The notes beneath the pieces are model-generated. The model worked only from the letters and a program-made list of their open reading frames with translations. It ran no database searches and was not told the origin of the DNA. Below, in pieces: positions 19,254-29,145 of a DNA stretch of 64,000 bases (position 1 is its first letter; each line of letters begins with the position of its first letter). The stretch is from Pseudomonas purpurea (GTDB taxonomy: Bacteria; Pseudomonadota; Gammaproteobacteria; Pseudomonadales; Pseudomonadaceae), in NCBI RefSeq assembly GCF_039908635.1, contig NZ_CP150918.1, forward strand, positions 620,001-684,000. The letters run 5' to 3'. The position numbers and the translations under genes were made by a program.

Positions 19254-19796
19254 ATGCAAAACCCGCAGAACCTGATTTGGATCGACCTGGAAATGACCGG
19301 TCTGAACCCTGACACCGACGTCATCATCGAGATGGCCACCATTGTCACCGACAGCAACCTCAACACCCTGGCCGAAGGCCCGGTGATCGCGATTCACCAC
19401 AGTGATGAGATCCTGGCCGGCATGGACGAGTGGAATACCCGTCAACATGGCGGCTCGGGCCTGACCCAGCGAGTGCGCGACAGCCGCATCAGTATGGCTG
19501 AAGCCGAAGCCGAAACCATCGCGTTCCTGGAGCAGTGGGTGCCCAAGGGCAAGTCGCCGATCTGTGGCAACAGCATTTGCCAGGACCGCCGCTTCCTTTA
19601 TACCCACATGAAATCGCTGGAAAGCTATTTCCACTACCGCAACCTGGACGTCTCGACCCTCAAGGAACTGGCGGCACGCTGGGCTCCAGATGTGCGCGAC
19701 AGCTTCAAGAAAGGCAGCACGCACCTGGCGCTGGACGATATCCGCGAATCCATCGCCGAGCTGCAGCACTACCGCAAGCATTTCATCAAGTTCTGA
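19254..19796 (+). CDS. orn: Oligoribonuclease
   Basis: A 180-residue DEDDh 3'-5' exonuclease that degrades dinucleotides, including pGpG from cyclic-di-GMP breakdown, and is therefore important for closing c-di-GMP signalling in Pseudomonas. The first motif [10 protein letters not shown] supplies Asp11 and Glu13; the later motif CQDRRF supplies the second Asp; and HLALDDI near the C-terminus supplies the His and last Asp. Full family length, divergent from rsgA. Confidence 0.97.
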   Translation: MQNPQNLIWIDLEMTGLNPDTDVIIEMATIVTDSNLNTLAEGPVIAIHHSDEILAGMDEWNTRQHGGSGLTQRVRDSRISMAEAEAETIAFLEQWVPKGKSPICGNSICQDRRFLYTHMKSLESYFHYRNLDVSTLKELAARWAPDVRDSFKKGSTHLALDDIRESIAELQHYRKHFIKF

Positions 19797-19809
19797 TACA
19801 GCGGCGTTT

Positions 19810-19932
19810 TGTGGCGAGGGAGCTTGCTCCCGTTCGGCGGCGCAGCAGTCGTAAAGCACTGCGAGTGCGGTGTGACTGAAAGAATGCAGGGGAGCGCTTC
19901 GCACTCCAGCGGGAGCAAGCGCCCTCGCCACA
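19810..19932. repeat. REP pair, GGCGAGGGAGC family
   Basis: Inverted REP copies (TGTGGCGAGGGAGCTTGCTC left, GGGAGCAAGCGCCCTCGCCA right) around a spacer, between orn and the TRIC-family gene. One arm carries a mismatch (GCGCCC for GCTCCC). Confidence 0.85.
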
Positions 19933-20006
19933 GGTACTGTGATTGCCCTCTTCTGGTGCCGATCCGAAATGGCTAGACTGCGCGCCTTCTCGTAAGGACC
20001 GCCGCC

Positions 20007-20618
20007 ATGTTGCTGATGCTCTACCTGATCGCCATTACCGCTGAAGCCATGACCGGCGCGTTGTCTGCCGGGCGTCGAGGCATGGACTGGTTTGGCGTGG
20101 TGCTGATTGCCTGTGTCACGGCCCTGGGCGGCGGTTCGGTGCGCGACGTGCTGCTCGGCCATTACCCGCTGACCTGGGTCAAGCACCCGGAATACCTGGT
20201 GCTGACCTCCGTCGCGGCGATGTTCACGGTGTTCACCGCCCGCTGGATGCGTCATCTGCGTTCGCTGTTCCTGGTGCTCGACGCCGTGGGGCTGGTGGCG
20301 TTCACCCTGATCGGCTGCATGACTGCGCTGGAAATGGGCCACGGCATGGTGGTGGCGTCGGTCAGCGGTGTGATCACGGGCGTGTTCGGCGGCATCCTGC
20401 GGGATATTTTCTGTAACGATATCCCGCTGATCTTCCGTCGCGAGCTGTACGCCAGCGTCTCATTCGCTGCCGCGTGGTGTTACATGTTCTGCCTTTATCT
20501 GGAACTGCCCGGCGAACAGGCGATCCTCATCACTCTGTTTGGCGGCTTCCTGTTGCGCTTGCTGGCCATTCGTTTCCACTGGGAAATGCCCAAGTTCGTC
20601 TACAACGACGAACATTGA
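20007..20618 (+). CDS. TRIC cation channel family membrane protein (YadS-like)
   Basis: A 203-residue inner-membrane protein with two UPF0126/TRIC repeats, each of about three helices (YLIAITAEAMTGALSAGRRG at the start, and a matching VISGVFGG-like stretch in the second half). Family motifs GGGSVRDVLLG and FGGILRDIFCND occupy equivalent places of the two repeats. Bacterial relatives form trimeric cation channels; the ion and purpose here are unknown. Its 3' end overlaps the end of the convergent queG by 19 bp. Confidence 0.88.
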   Translation: MLLMLYLIAITAEAMTGALSAGRRGMDWFGVVLIACVTALGGGSVRDVLLGHYPLTWVKHPEYLVLTSVAAMFTVFTARWMRHLRSLFLVLDAVGLVAFTLIGCMTALEMGHGMVVASVSGVITGVFGGILRDIFCNDIPLIFRRELYASVSFAAAWCYMFCLYLELPGEQAILITLFGGFLLRLLAIRFHWEMPKFVYNDEH

Positions 20619-21679
20619 CGGCTGGCGTGCTGTTTGAGCGCCCACTCCACATGTTCGCGCACCAGTTCTGAGGGATAGTCCGCCCGCGCCTTCAAGGCTT
20701 CCAGCACCGGGATCGTCGAAGGTGCATTGCCCAGGCCCACGGCCAGGTTGCGCAACCAGCGCTCATAACCGGCGCGGCGCAGCGGTGAGCCTTCGGTGCT
20801 GCTGAGGAACTTGTCCTCGTCCCACATGAACAGTTCGGCCAGCTCGGCGTTGTCCAGGTTGTGGCGCGGCGTGAAGTCGCTTTCGCCGGACGGCCGGGCG
20901 AAACGGTTCCACGGGCAGACAATCTGGCAGTCATCGCAACCGAATACCCGATTGCCGATCAGTGGCCGCAAGTCTTCGGGGATCGCGCTTTTCAGTTCGA
21001 TCGTCAGGTAGGAAATGCAGCGCCGGGCGTCCAGCACGTATGGGCCTATGAAGGCGTTGGTCGGGCAGATATCGAGGCACGCCGTGCAGCGGCCGCAGTG
21101 TTCGGTGCTGTGGGGCGGGTCCACGGGCAGCGGCAGGTCGACGAACAGTTCGCTCAAGAAGAAGTAGCTGCCGGCCTTGCGGTTGAGCACCAGGGTGTTT
21201 TTGCCGATCCAGCCGAGACCGGCCTGTTCGGCGATGGCCTTTTCCAGCACGGGCGCGCTGTCGACGAAGGCGCGATAACCGAAAGGCCCGATGACTTGCT
21301 GGATCTTCTCGGCCAACTGTTGCACGCGTTTGCGGATCAGCTTGTGGTAGTCGCGGCCCAAGGCGTAACGCGAGACGTAGGCTTTTGCAGGTTGTGCCAG
21401 GCGCTGGGCCATTTGCGTATCGCCCGGCAGGTAATCCATGCGCAACGACACCACGCGCAAAGTACCCGGCACCAGTTCGTCGGGGTGCGAGCGTTTGCTG
21501 CCATGGGCGGCCATGTATTCCATCTCGCCGTGGTAGCCGGCTTCGAGCCAGCGCTCCAGGTGTTGTTCATGCTCGGCGAGGTCCAGGCCACTGATGCCGA
21601 CTTGTTGAAAGCCCAACTCGCGGCCCCAGTCCTTGATCGATTGGGCGAGGGCGGGCAGATCAGTGGTAATAGCAGGCAT
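20600..21679 (-). CDS. queG: Epoxyqueuosine reductase
   Basis: A 359-residue cobalamin- and iron-sulfur-dependent enzyme that makes queuosine from epoxyqueuosine in tRNA, the last step of the pathway. The two 4Fe-4S binding motifs are clear: CGRCTACLDICPTNAF and CDDCQIVCPWN. The upstream frame reaches 21760, but MPAITTDLPALAQSI at 21679 fits the family and leaves room for the divergent nnrD, whose start lies 64 bp away. A C-terminal HEAT-like tail is present (NLAVGLGNAPS). Confidence 0.95.
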   Translation of the reverse strand: MPAITTDLPALAQSIKDWGRELGFQQVGISGLDLAEHEQHLERWLEAGYHGEMEYMAAHGSKRSHPDELVPGTLRVVSLRMDYLPGDTQMAQRLAQPAKAYVSRYALGRDYHKLIRKRVQQLAEKIQQVIGPFGYRAFVDSAPVLEKAIAEQAGLGWIGKNTLVLNRKAGSYFFLSELFVDLPLPVDPPHSTEHCGRCTACLDICPTNAFIGPYVLDARRCISYLTIELKSAIPEDLRPLIGNRVFGCDDCQIVCPWNRFARPSGESDFTPRHNLDNAELAELFMWDEDKFLSSTEGSPLRRAGYERWLRNLAVGLGNAPSTIPVLEALKARADYPSELVREHVEWALKQHASRQCSSL

Positions 21680-21742
21680 GAGACGAGAGAAACCGGGGCT
21701 GAGGTGCGTATAATTCTGCCAGACATCGGAGCCCGAAGACGC

Positions 21743-22603
21743 ATGCCGCAGACAAAACACGATTTACCCGACGTTCAGTCGCTGACCCCGGCCACTGTGC
21801 CGACGCTTTTTGCACGTTCGCCGAGCGCCCATAAAGGCGAGTTTGGCCATGTGCTGTTGATCGGTGGCGACCGTGGTTTCGGCGGGGCGATCCTGTTGAG
21901 CGCACAAAGCGCCCTGCGCAGCGGGGCGGGCCTGGTCTCGGTGGCCACCCGTAGCGAACACGTCCCGGCGGCGCTGGCCCGCTTGCCGGAAGCGATGGTG
22001 CTGGGCACGTCGTCGGCCAACCAACTGATGGGCTTGCTGGATCAGGCCTCGGTGCTGGTGGTGGGGCCGGGGTTGGGGCAAGGTGCCTGGGGACGCAGCC
22101 TGTTGTCGGCGGCGGCCAATGCGCCGCGGCCGCAAGTCTGGGACGCCGATGCGCTGAACCTGTTGGCTCAGGGGGGCGTCAGCCTGCCGAAAGACTGCGT
22201 GATCACACCGCATCCGGGCGAGGCGGCGCGCCTGTTGGGGATTTCGACAGCTGAGGTTCAGGCGGATCGTCTTACCGTTGCGCGCGCGCTGTGCAAAAAA
22301 TTCAATGCAGTGGCTATCTTGAAAGGGGCGGGCAGTTTGATCGCCAGCCCCGATGGCCGTGTTTTTCGGTGTGATCGCGGGCATCCGGCCATGGCCACTG
22401 CTGGCCTGGGCGATGTGCTGGCCGGGTTGGTCGGCGCATTGCTGGCCCAGGGCATGACCGCGTTTGAGGCAGCCTCGCTCGCCGTCTGGTTGCACGCCAT
22501 GGCCGGTGAACATCAAGGCCTGCTCGGTCGGGGGCTGGCGGCCAGCGATCTGATTCCCACCATTCGTCAGTTGCTGGAGGAGCAAGCACCGTGTCTGAAG
22601 TAA
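21743..22603 (+). CDS. nnrD: ADP-dependent NAD(P)H-hydrate dehydratase
   Basis: A 286-residue enzyme that repairs hydrated NADH/NADPH (NADHX, NADPHX). The ribokinase-like fold shows GGDRGFGGAILLSAQ, GPGLGQGAWG, ITPHPGEAARLLG and the ATP-site GHPAMATAGLGDVLAG. In many bacteria this domain is fused to the NnrE epimerase (YjeF); here only the dehydratase half is present, so the epimerase must be elsewhere or absent. The ATG at 21743 starts a typical N-terminus (MPQTKHDLPD). The 3' end overlaps tsaE by 13 bp. Confidence 0.92.
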   Translation: MPQTKHDLPDVQSLTPATVPTLFARSPSAHKGEFGHVLLIGGDRGFGGAILLSAQSALRSGAGLVSVATRSEHVPAALARLPEAMVLGTSSANQLMGLLDQASVLVVGPGLGQGAWGRSLLSAAANAPRPQVWDADALNLLAQGGVSLPKDCVITPHPGEAARLLGISTAEVQADRLTVARALCKKFNAVAILKGAGSLIASPDGRVFRCDRGHPAMATAGLGDVLAGLVGALLAQGMTAFEAASLAVWLHAMAGEHQGLLGRGLAASDLIPTIRQLLEEQAPCLK

Positions 22604-23061
22604 CCCTGTATCTGGCCAATGAAGAGGCCATGGTTGCCTTGGGCACCCGCATCGCTCAAATCACCCGGGGGCACGGGATCATCTTTCTGGACGGTGACCT
22701 GGGCGCGGGTAAAACCACCCTGTCGCGAGGCATCATCCGTGGGTTGGGGCACGTAGGGTCGGTCAAGAGCCCGACCTTTACCCTGGTCGAGCCCTATGAA
22801 ATCGGTGAGGTCCGTGCTTTCCACTTCGACCTCTATCGGTTGGTCGATCCTGAAGAACTTGAGTACCTGGGGATTCGTGACTACCTCGAAGACGACGCAC
22901 TGTGCCTGATCGAGTGGCCTCAAAAGGGTGCAGGCTTTTTGCCAAAGCCTGACCTGACCATTACCATTACACCCCATGACAGCGGGCGTTCGCTGACTCT
23001 CTTGCCCCAAGGCTCGCGTGGCGAGACCTGGTGTGCCGCTTTGGCATTGGAATTCAAATAA
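22591..23061 (+). CDS. tsaE: tRNA N6-threonylcarbamoyladenosine ATPase TsaE
   Basis: A 156-residue P-loop ATPase needed for t6A37 modification of ANN-decoding tRNAs, acting with TsaB and TsaD. The Walker A motif GDLGAGKTT is at about residues 35-43, followed by SPTFTLVEPYE and FDLYRL. Translation starts at GTG 22591 inside the end of nnrD, with GGAGGAGCAAGC just upstream. The stop (TAA 23059-23061) directly abuts amiB. Confidence 0.94.
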   Translation: MSEVTLYLANEEAMVALGTRIAQITRGHGIIFLDGDLGAGKTTLSRGIIRGLGHVGSVKSPTFTLVEPYEIGEVRAFHFDLYRLVDPEELEYLGIRDYLEDDALCLIEWPQKGAGFLPKPDLTITITPHDSGRSLTLLPQGSRGETWCAALALEFK

Positions 23062-23076
23062 ATGATGGGGTTAGGT

Positions 23077-24498
23077 ATGCGCTTTCGCGCGTTGGTTGCT
23101 GTCGTAGGACTATTGCTTACGGCACTGGCCGTCGACGCCGTGGCTGCAACAAAGGTCAACAGTGTTCGCCTGTGGCGGGCGCCGGATAACACGCGACTGG
23201 TGTTTGACCTCACTGGCCCGGTCCAGCACAGCGTTTTTACCCTGACATCCCCGGATCGCCTGGTGATCGACATCAACGGAGCGACCCTCGGCGCACCGCT
23301 GAAAGTCTCCACGGCGAACACCCCGATCACGGCCATGCGGTCGGCCCAGCGCACGCCGACTGACTTGCGGGTGGTCATCGACCTGAAAAAAGCCGTCACC
23401 CCGAAAAGCTTCGTGCTGGCGCCGAACGCACAGTACGGCAATCGTCTGGTGGTCGACCTGTTCGACAACGCCGCCGACGCCGCGCCGCCACCTGCGCCAA
23501 CTCCGACGCCGACCGTGGCCACGGTGCCTGCCGTCCCGGTAACTCCGGCCGAACCGTCCATCAAACTGCCGCCGGCCCCGGCGGGCAAGCGCGACATCAT
23601 TGTGGTCATCGACGCCGGTCACGGCGGTGAAGACCCGGGCGCCTCGGGCTCCCGTGGTCAGCGCGAGAAAGATGTGGTGCTGGCCATTGCCCGCGAACTG
23701 CAGCGTCAGGTCAACGGTATGAAAGGCTTCCGCGCCGAACTGACCCGTACCGGCGACTACTTCATTCCGCTGCGCGGCCGTACCGAGATCGCCCGCAAGA
23801 AGGGCGCCGATCTGTTCGTCTCGATCCACGCCGATGCCGCACCGTCCGCCGCCGCGTTTGGCGCCTCGGTGTTTGCCCTGTCCGAGCGCGGTGCCACTTC
23901 GGAGACCGCGCGTTGGCTGGCCGACAGCGAAAACCGTTCCGACCTGATCGGCGGCGCCGGCAACGTCAGCCTCGACGACAAGGACCGGATGCTGGCGGGC
24001 GTGTTGCTCGACCTGTCGATGACGGCCTCGCTGACCTCCAGCCTGAACGTCGGGCAAAAAGTCCTGAGCAACATTGGCCGTGTCACGCCGCTGCACAAAC
24101 AGCGCGTCGAGCAGGCCGGGTTCATGGTGCTCAAGTCGCCGGATATTCCGTCGATCCTGGTAGAAACCGGATTTATCTCCAACGCCAACGAAGCTTCGAA
24201 ACTGGCGGCGTCCAGCCACCAGCAGGCGCTGGCGCGCTCCATCAGCAGCGGCGTGCGGCAGTTCTTCCAGCAGAATCCGCCACCGGGCACTTACATCGCC
24301 TGGCTGCGTGACTCCGGCAAGATCGCCCAAGGCCCGCGCGACCACCGGGTCAATCCGGGGGAAACCCTGGCCATGATCGCCGTGCGTTATCAGGTGTCCG
24401 CAAGCACCCTGCGCAGCGCCAATAACCTCAAGAGCGATGAGCTCAAGGTTGGCCAGAACCTGACGATTCCGGGCACTGAGTTGGCGGCCAAGGAATGA
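23077..24498 (+). CDS. amiB: N-acetylmuramoyl-L-alanine amidase AmiB
   Basis: A 473-residue periplasmic zinc amidase that splits septal peptidoglycan during daughter-cell separation. Order: signal peptide ([23 protein letters not shown]), AMIN domain (about residues 28-140) for septal targeting, a Pro/Thr linker, the Amidase_3 catalytic domain with [14 protein letters not shown] and [10 protein letters not shown], and a C-terminal LysM repeat ([19 protein letters not shown]). I took the ATG at 23077, preceded by GGGGTTAGG; two ATGs at 23062 and 23065 are also open and touch the tsaE stop. The operon tsaE-amiB-mutL-miaA-hfq matches E. coli. Confidence 0.94.
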   Translation: MRFRALVAVVGLLLTALAVDAVAATKVNSVRLWRAPDNTRLVFDLTGPVQHSVFTLTSPDRLVIDINGATLGAPLKVSTANTPITAMRSAQRTPTDLRVVIDLKKAVTPKSFVLAPNAQYGNRLVVDLFDNAADAAPPPAPTPTPTVATVPAVPVTPAEPSIKLPPAPAGKRDIIVVIDAGHGGEDPGASGSRGQREKDVVLAIARELQRQVNGMKGFRAELTRTGDYFIPLRGRTEIARKKGADLFVSIHADAAPSAAAFGASVFALSERGATSETARWLADSENRSDLIGGAGNVSLDDKDRMLAGVLLDLSMTASLTSSLNVGQKVLSNIGRVTPLHKQRVEQAGFMVLKSPDIPSILVETGFISNANEASKLAASSHQQALARSISSGVRQFFQQNPPPGTYIAWLRDSGKIAQGPRDHRVNPGETLAMIAVRYQVSASTLRSANNLKSDELKVGQNLTIPGTELAAKE

Positions 24499-26408
24499 AC
24501 GACGCCGTGATCAATAGCGCCCGCATCGAACTGCTCAGCCCACGGCTGGCGAACCAGATCGCCGCCGGTGAAGTGGTTGAGCGCCCGGCCTCGGTCATCA
24601 AGGAGTTGCTGGAAAACAGCCTCGACTCCGGCGCCCGGCGGATCGACGTCGATGTGGAGCAGGGCGGCGTCAAGCTGCTGCGGGTCCGCGACGACGGCAG
24701 TGGCATTTCAGCCGATGACCTGCCGCTGGCCCTGGCTCGTCACGCCACCAGCAAGATTCGCAACCTGGAAGACCTTGAACAGGTCATGAGCCTGGGGTTT
24801 CGCGGTGAGGCGCTGGCGTCGATCAGCTCCGTGGCGCGTCTGACCCTGACCTCGCGTACCCGCGATGCGGATCAGGCCTGGCAAGTCGAGACCGAAGGCC
24901 GGGACATGGCGCCTCGCGTACAGCCGGCCGCCCATCCGGTGGGCACCTCGGTGGAAGTGCGCGACCTGTTTTTCAACACCCCGGCGCGGCGTAAATTCCT
25001 CAAGACCGAAAAAACCGAATTCGATCACCTGCAAGAAGTGATCAAGCGCCTGGCCCTGGCGCGCTTCGACGTGGCCTTCCATCTGCGTCACAACGGCAAA
25101 ACCATCCTCAGCCTGCACGAGGCTCATGATGATGCGGCCCGTGCCCGGCGAGTGGCCGCGATCTGCGGCGCGGGTTTCCTGGAACAGGCGCTGCCCATCG
25201 AAATCGAGCGCAATGGCCTGCATTTGTGGGGCTGGGTCGGGTTGCCGACCTTTAACCGCAGCCAGGCGGACTTGCAGTACTTTTTTGTGAATGGCCGCGC
25301 GGTGCGCGACAAACTGGTGGCCCATGCGGTGCGCCAGGCGTATCGCGACGTGCTGTTCAACGGTCGGCACCCGACGTTCGTGCTGTTTTTCGAAGTTGAT
25401 CCGGCGGGCGTCGATGTCAACGTGCACCCGACCAAGCACGAAGTGCGTTTCCGTGACGGGCGCATGGTTCACGACTTCCTCTACGGCACCTTGCACCGTG
25501 CCTTGGGCGATGTGCGTCCGGAAGATCATCTGGCCGCGCCCGTCGCGACTCCCGGCATGGTCCGGCCCACCGGGCTCGATGCCGGTGAGTTCGGCCCGCA
25601 GGGCGAAATGCGCCTGGCCGCCAATGCGTTGCTGGAGCAACCTCAAGCGCAACCGTCCTTCAATACCACGGCAGGTTCGGGCGCTGGCGCCGGTTATCAG
25701 TATCAATACACCCCGCGACCTCAGTCCGGCGTTCCCGTCGCTGAAGCCCAGGCGGCCTATCGCGAGTTCTTCGCGCCGTTGCCCGAGGCCAGCGCGGCCG
25801 CGCTGCCGGACGGTCAGGGCGATATCCCGCCGCTGGGTTATGCACTGGCGCAGCTCAAGGGTATCTACATTCTCTCGGAAAACGCCCAGGGGCTGGTGCT
25901 GGTGGACATGCACGCGGCTCACGAGCGGATCATGTACGAACGCCTGAAAGTCGCCATGGCCAGCGAAGGCCTGAGCGGTCAGCCGCTGCTGGTGCCGGAG
26001 TCTCTGGCGGTCAGTCAGCGTGAAGCCGACTGCGCCGAAGAACACGTCGCGTGGTTCCAGCGCCTGGGCTTCGAGTTACAGCGCCTTGGCCCGGAAACCC
26101 TGGCCATCCGGCAGATCCCGGCACTGCTCAAGCAGGCTGAGGCCAACCGGTTGGTGGGCGACGTACTGTCGGACTTGATGGAATACGGCACCAGCGACCG
26201 GATTCAGGCTCACCTGAACGAACTGCTCGGGACCATGGCCTGCCACGGCGCCATCCGCGCCAACCGGCGCCTGGCCCTGCCGGAAATGAACGGACTGCTG
26301 CGTGACATGGAAAACACCGAGCGCAGCGGCCAATGCAACCATGGCCGACCGACCTGGACCCAGCTGGGCCTGGACGATCTGGACAAACTGTTCTTGCGCG
26401 GTCGTTGA
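24495..26408 (+). CDS. mutL: DNA mismatch repair endonuclease MutL
   Basis: A 637-residue mismatch-repair coordinator. The N-terminal GHKL ATPase has [26 protein letters not shown] and [10 protein letters not shown]; a variable linker (about residues 345-430, Gln/Pro/Ala-rich) leads to the C-terminal dimerisation domain with [12 protein letters not shown]. Pseudomonas MutL is reported to have endonuclease activity; the C-terminal metal-binding motif itself I could not assign with certainty. It overlaps amiB by 4 bp and miaA by 1 bp. Confidence 0.96.
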   Translation: MNDAVINSARIELLSPRLANQIAAGEVVERPASVIKELLENSLDSGARRIDVDVEQGGVKLLRVRDDGSGISADDLPLALARHATSKIRNLEDLEQVMSLGFRGEALASISSVARLTLTSRTRDADQAWQVETEGRDMAPRVQPAAHPVGTSVEVRDLFFNTPARRKFLKTEKTEFDHLQEVIKRLALARFDVAFHLRHNGKTILSLHEAHDDAARARRVAAICGAGFLEQALPIEIERNGLHLWGWVGLPTFNRSQADLQYFFVNGRAVRDKLVAHAVRQAYRDVLFNGRHPTFVLFFEVDPAGVDVNVHPTKHEVRFRDGRMVHDFLYGTLHRALGDVRPEDHLAAPVATPGMVRPTGLDAGEFGPQGEMRLAANALLEQPQAQPSFNTTAGSGAGAGYQYQYTPRPQSGVPVAEAQAAYREFFAPLPEASAAALPDGQGDIPPLGYALAQLKGIYILSENAQGLVLVDMHAAHERIMYERLKVAMASEGLSGQPLLVPESLAVSQREADCAEEHVAWFQRLGFELQRLGPETLAIRQIPALLKQAEANRLVGDVLSDLMEYGTSDRIQAHLNELLGTMACHGAIRANRRLALPEMNGLLRDMENTERSGQCNHGRPTWTQLGLDDLDKLFLRGR

Positions 26409-27379
26409 TGAGCCAACTCCCTCCAGCGATTTTTCTGATGGGCCCGACTGCTGCGGGCAAGACCGATCTGGCCATCGAACTGACCAAAGTCCTGCCTTGC
26501 GAGCTGATCAGCGTCGATTCGGCCCTGGTTTACCGTGGCATGGACATCGGCACCGCCAAACCTTCAAAGGACGTGTTGGCTGAATTTCCCCATCGGTTGA
26601 TCGATATTCTCGACCCGGCCGAGAGTTATTCGGCCGCAGATTTCCGTCGTGACGCCCTCGAGGCCATGGCGGACATCACTTCGCGGGGCAAGATTCCGCT
26701 GCTGGTCGGCGGCACAATGCTCTATTACAAGGCTTTGCTTGAAGGCCTGGCGGACATGCCAGCGGCCGATCCGCAGGTGCGCGCCGAGATCGAAGAAGAG
26801 GCTGCACGCCTTGGCTGGCAAGCCTTGCACGATCAGTTGGCGGTCATCGACCCGGAGTCGGCGGCGCGAATTCATCCCAACGATCCGCAGCGGCTCAGCC
26901 GGGCGCTGGAAGTCTACCGTGTGAGCGGCCAGAGCATGACCGTGCACCGCCAGCGACAATCTGCGCAAAGTACTGAAGCAGCCGCTTCGGGACGGGGACA
27001 ATTGCCCTATACTGTCGCGAACTTGGCCATCGCTCCGGCGAACCGTCAGGTACTGCATGAGCGCATTGAACAAAGATTCACACAAATGTTGGAACAGGGA
27101 TTCATCGACGAGGTCGTAGCCCTGCGTAAGCGAAGTGATCTGCATGCAGGGTTGCCGTCTATACGCGCGGTAGGCTACCGACAAGTCTGGGATCACCTGG
27201 ATGGCAAGCTGACGTCAGCCGAGATGCAGGAGCGTGGAGTCATTGCCACGCGCCAATTGGCGAAGCGCCAGTTCACCTGGCTGCGCAGTTGGGCTGATGT
27301 TCATTGGTTGGACAGCCTCGATTGCGACAATCTGCCACGCGCCTTGAAATACCTCGGGACCATCTCCATATTGAGCTGA
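26408..27379 (+). CDS. miaA: tRNA dimethylallyltransferase
   Basis: A 323-residue transferase that adds dimethylallyl to A37 of tRNAs reading UNN codons, the first step to ms2i6A. The P-loop [15 protein letters not shown] is at about residues 11-25, then [16 protein letters not shown] (substrate-binding) and [14 protein letters not shown]. The ATG at 26408 shares its A with the mutL stop codon, giving translational coupling. hfq follows 95 bp on, as in enterobacteria. Confidence 0.96.
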   Translation: MSQLPPAIFLMGPTAAGKTDLAIELTKVLPCELISVDSALVYRGMDIGTAKPSKDVLAEFPHRLIDILDPAESYSAADFRRDALEAMADITSRGKIPLLVGGTMLYYKALLEGLADMPAADPQVRAEIEEEAARLGWQALHDQLAVIDPESAARIHPNDPQRLSRALEVYRVSGQSMTVHRQRQSAQSTEAAASGRGQLPYTVANLAIAPANRQVLHERIEQRFTQMLEQGFIDEVVALRKRSDLHAGLPSIRAVGYRQVWDHLDGKLTSAEMQERGVIATRQLAKRQFTWLRSWADVHWLDSLDCDNLPRALKYLGTISILS

Positions 27380-27409
27380 GTCCTTGCAATTGCCGTCTAT
27401 CCTTGGGGG

Positions 27410-27422
27410 TGTGACGGTCACA
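27410..27422. promoter_or_regulatory. Inverted repeat upstream of hfq
   Basis: TGTGACGGTCACA is a perfect 13-bp palindrome about 52 bp before the hfq start. The half-sites resemble CRP/Vfr boxes, but the spacer is one base, shorter than the usual six, so a regulator cannot be named. Function not established. Confidence 0.35.
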
Positions 27423-27474
27423 GAGCCATCTGTTTACCTATTTTTATTATTGAATCCTTAAAGGAGTGCGGCAC

Positions 27475-27735
27475 ATGTCAAAAGGGCATTCGCTACAAGA
27501 CCCTTACTTGAATACTTTACGTAAAGAGAAAGTGGGGGTTTCCATCTATCTGGTCAACGGGATCAAGCTGCAAGGTACGATCGAGTCCTTCGACCAATTC
27601 GTGATCCTGCTGAAAAACACCGTCAGCCAGATGGTTTACAAGCACGCTATCTCGACAGTGGTGCCGGTTCGTCCAATTCGTCTGCCAAGTGCAACCGAAT
27701 CCGAACAGGGTGACGCTGAGCCAGGTAACGCCTGA
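27475..27735 (+). CDS. hfq: RNA chaperone Hfq
   Basis: An 86-residue Sm-like hexameric chaperone that pairs small RNAs with mRNAs. Sm1 ([20 protein letters not shown]) and Sm2 ([10 protein letters not shown]) are intact, with the short C-terminal tail of Pseudomonas Hfq (86 residues against 102 in E. coli). A GGAGTG ribosome-binding sequence precedes the ATG at 27475. hflX begins 13 bp after its stop. Confidence 0.98.
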   Translation: MSKGHSLQDPYLNTLRKEKVGVSIYLVNGIKLQGTIESFDQFVILLKNTVSQMVYKHAISTVVPVRPIRLPSATESEQGDAEPGNA

Positions 27736-27747
27736 TAGGAGTCTCCT

Positions 27748-29049
27748 TTGTTCTTTGAGCGCCACGGTGGTGGTGAACGGGCAATCCTCGTTCACTTGGA
27801 TGGTCAGGACCCTGAGGCGCGCGAAGATCCGCAGGAGTTTCAGGAGTTGGCTTTATCGGCCGGCGCCGAGACCGTCGCGTTTGTTAGCGTGCCGCGTCAT
27901 CGGCCAACCGCCAAATACCTGATTGGTAGCGGCAAGGTCGAGGAACTGCGCGACCAGGTCAAAGCCGAGAAGGTCGATCTGGTGATTTTCAATCACATCC
28001 TCACGCCCAGTCAGGAACGCAACCTCGAACGTGTTTTCGAGTGCCGCGTGATCGACCGCACGGGTCTGATTCTCGATATTTTCGCCCAACGCGCCCGCAC
28101 CCATGAAGGCAAGCTCCAGGTCGAACTGGCCCAGCTTGAACACATGAGTACGCGCCTGGTTCGCGGCTGGACTCACCTTGAGCGGCAGAAGGGTGGTATC
28201 GGTCTGCGCGGTCCGGGTGAAACTCAACTGGAAACCGACCGGCGTCTCCTGCGGGTTCGCCTGCGGCAGATCAAGGGGCGGCTGGAAAAGGTCCGCAGCC
28301 AGCGTGAGCAGGCTCGTCGCGGCCGCAAACGTGCGGATATCCCTTCGGTTTCACTGGTGGGTTATACCAACGCCGGCAAATCGACACTGTTCAACTCGGT
28401 GACCGATTCCGATGTGTTCGCCGCCGACCAGTTGTTCGCCACGCTCGACCCGACATTGCGTCGACTCGAACTCGATGACCTCGGTCCAATCGTGCTGGCC
28501 GACACCGTGGGCTTCATTCGGCACCTGCCGCACAAACTGGTCGAGGCATTTCGGGCTACGCTCGAAGAGTCGAGCAACTCCGACCTGCTGTTGCACGTGA
28601 TCGATGCCCATGAACCCGAGCGCATGGCCCAGATCGAACAGGTCATGGTGGTGCTGGGTGAAATCGGTGCGCAGGACTTGCCGATCCTGGAGGTCTACAA
28701 CAAACTCGACCTGCTTGAGGGCGTAGAGCCGCAGATCCAGCGCGATGCCGATGGCAAACCGCAACGGGTCTGGTTGTCGGCGCGTGACGGCCAGGGTCTG
28801 GACCTGCTCAAACAAGCCATTGCGGAACTGCTGGGCGATGACCTGTTCGTCGGCACCTTGCGCTTGCCGCAGCGTTTTGCTCGACTGCGGGCACAGTTTT
28901 TTGCGCTCGGTGCGGTACAGAAAGAAGAACACGACGAAGAAGGCATCAGTTTGCTGGCCGTTCGTTTGCCGCGAGTCGAACTCAATCGGCTGGTGAGCCG
29001 CGAAGGCATGCAGCCGCTGGAATTCATCGAGCAACACACTTTGCAATAA
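27748..29049 (+). CDS. hflX: Ribosome-associated GTPase HflX
   Basis: A 433-residue GTPase that splits stalled 70S ribosomes. The N-terminal HflX domain contains the GSGKVEEL segment, a coiled-coil linker (GPGETQLETDRRLLR region), and the G domain has GYTNAGKSTLFN, DTVGF and NKLD. It starts at TTG (27748) with TAGGAGTCTCC before it, and the protein begins MFFERHGGGERAILVHLD. Co-directional with hfq and hflKC. Confidence 0.95.
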   Translation: MFFERHGGGERAILVHLDGQDPEAREDPQEFQELALSAGAETVAFVSVPRHRPTAKYLIGSGKVEELRDQVKAEKVDLVIFNHILTPSQERNLERVFECRVIDRTGLILDIFAQRARTHEGKLQVELAQLEHMSTRLVRGWTHLERQKGGIGLRGPGETQLETDRRLLRVRLRQIKGRLEKVRSQREQARRGRKRADIPSVSLVGYTNAGKSTLFNSVTDSDVFAADQLFATLDPTLRRLELDDLGPIVLADTVGFIRHLPHKLVEAFRATLEESSNSDLLLHVIDAHEPERMAQIEQVMVVLGEIGAQDLPILEVYNKLDLLEGVEPQIQRDADGKPQRVWLSARDGQGLDLLKQAIAELLGDDLFVGTLRLPQRFARLRAQFFALGAVQKEEHDEEGISLLAVRLPRVELNRLVSREGMQPLEFIEQHTLQ

Positions 29050-29145
29050 AAGCCCGAAAAAGCGGTTGTGCCGCTTAGTCAGGCATTCTGTAGCATTGGT
29101 CGGCGCGCCGTGGGCGCGTCTTTGCTTTATCAGATGGAGAGCGCT

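Noticed and set aside
20861..21742. Long N-terminal extension of NnrD
   Set aside because: The frame is open only because it lies opposite queG; the extension lacks epimerase motifs.
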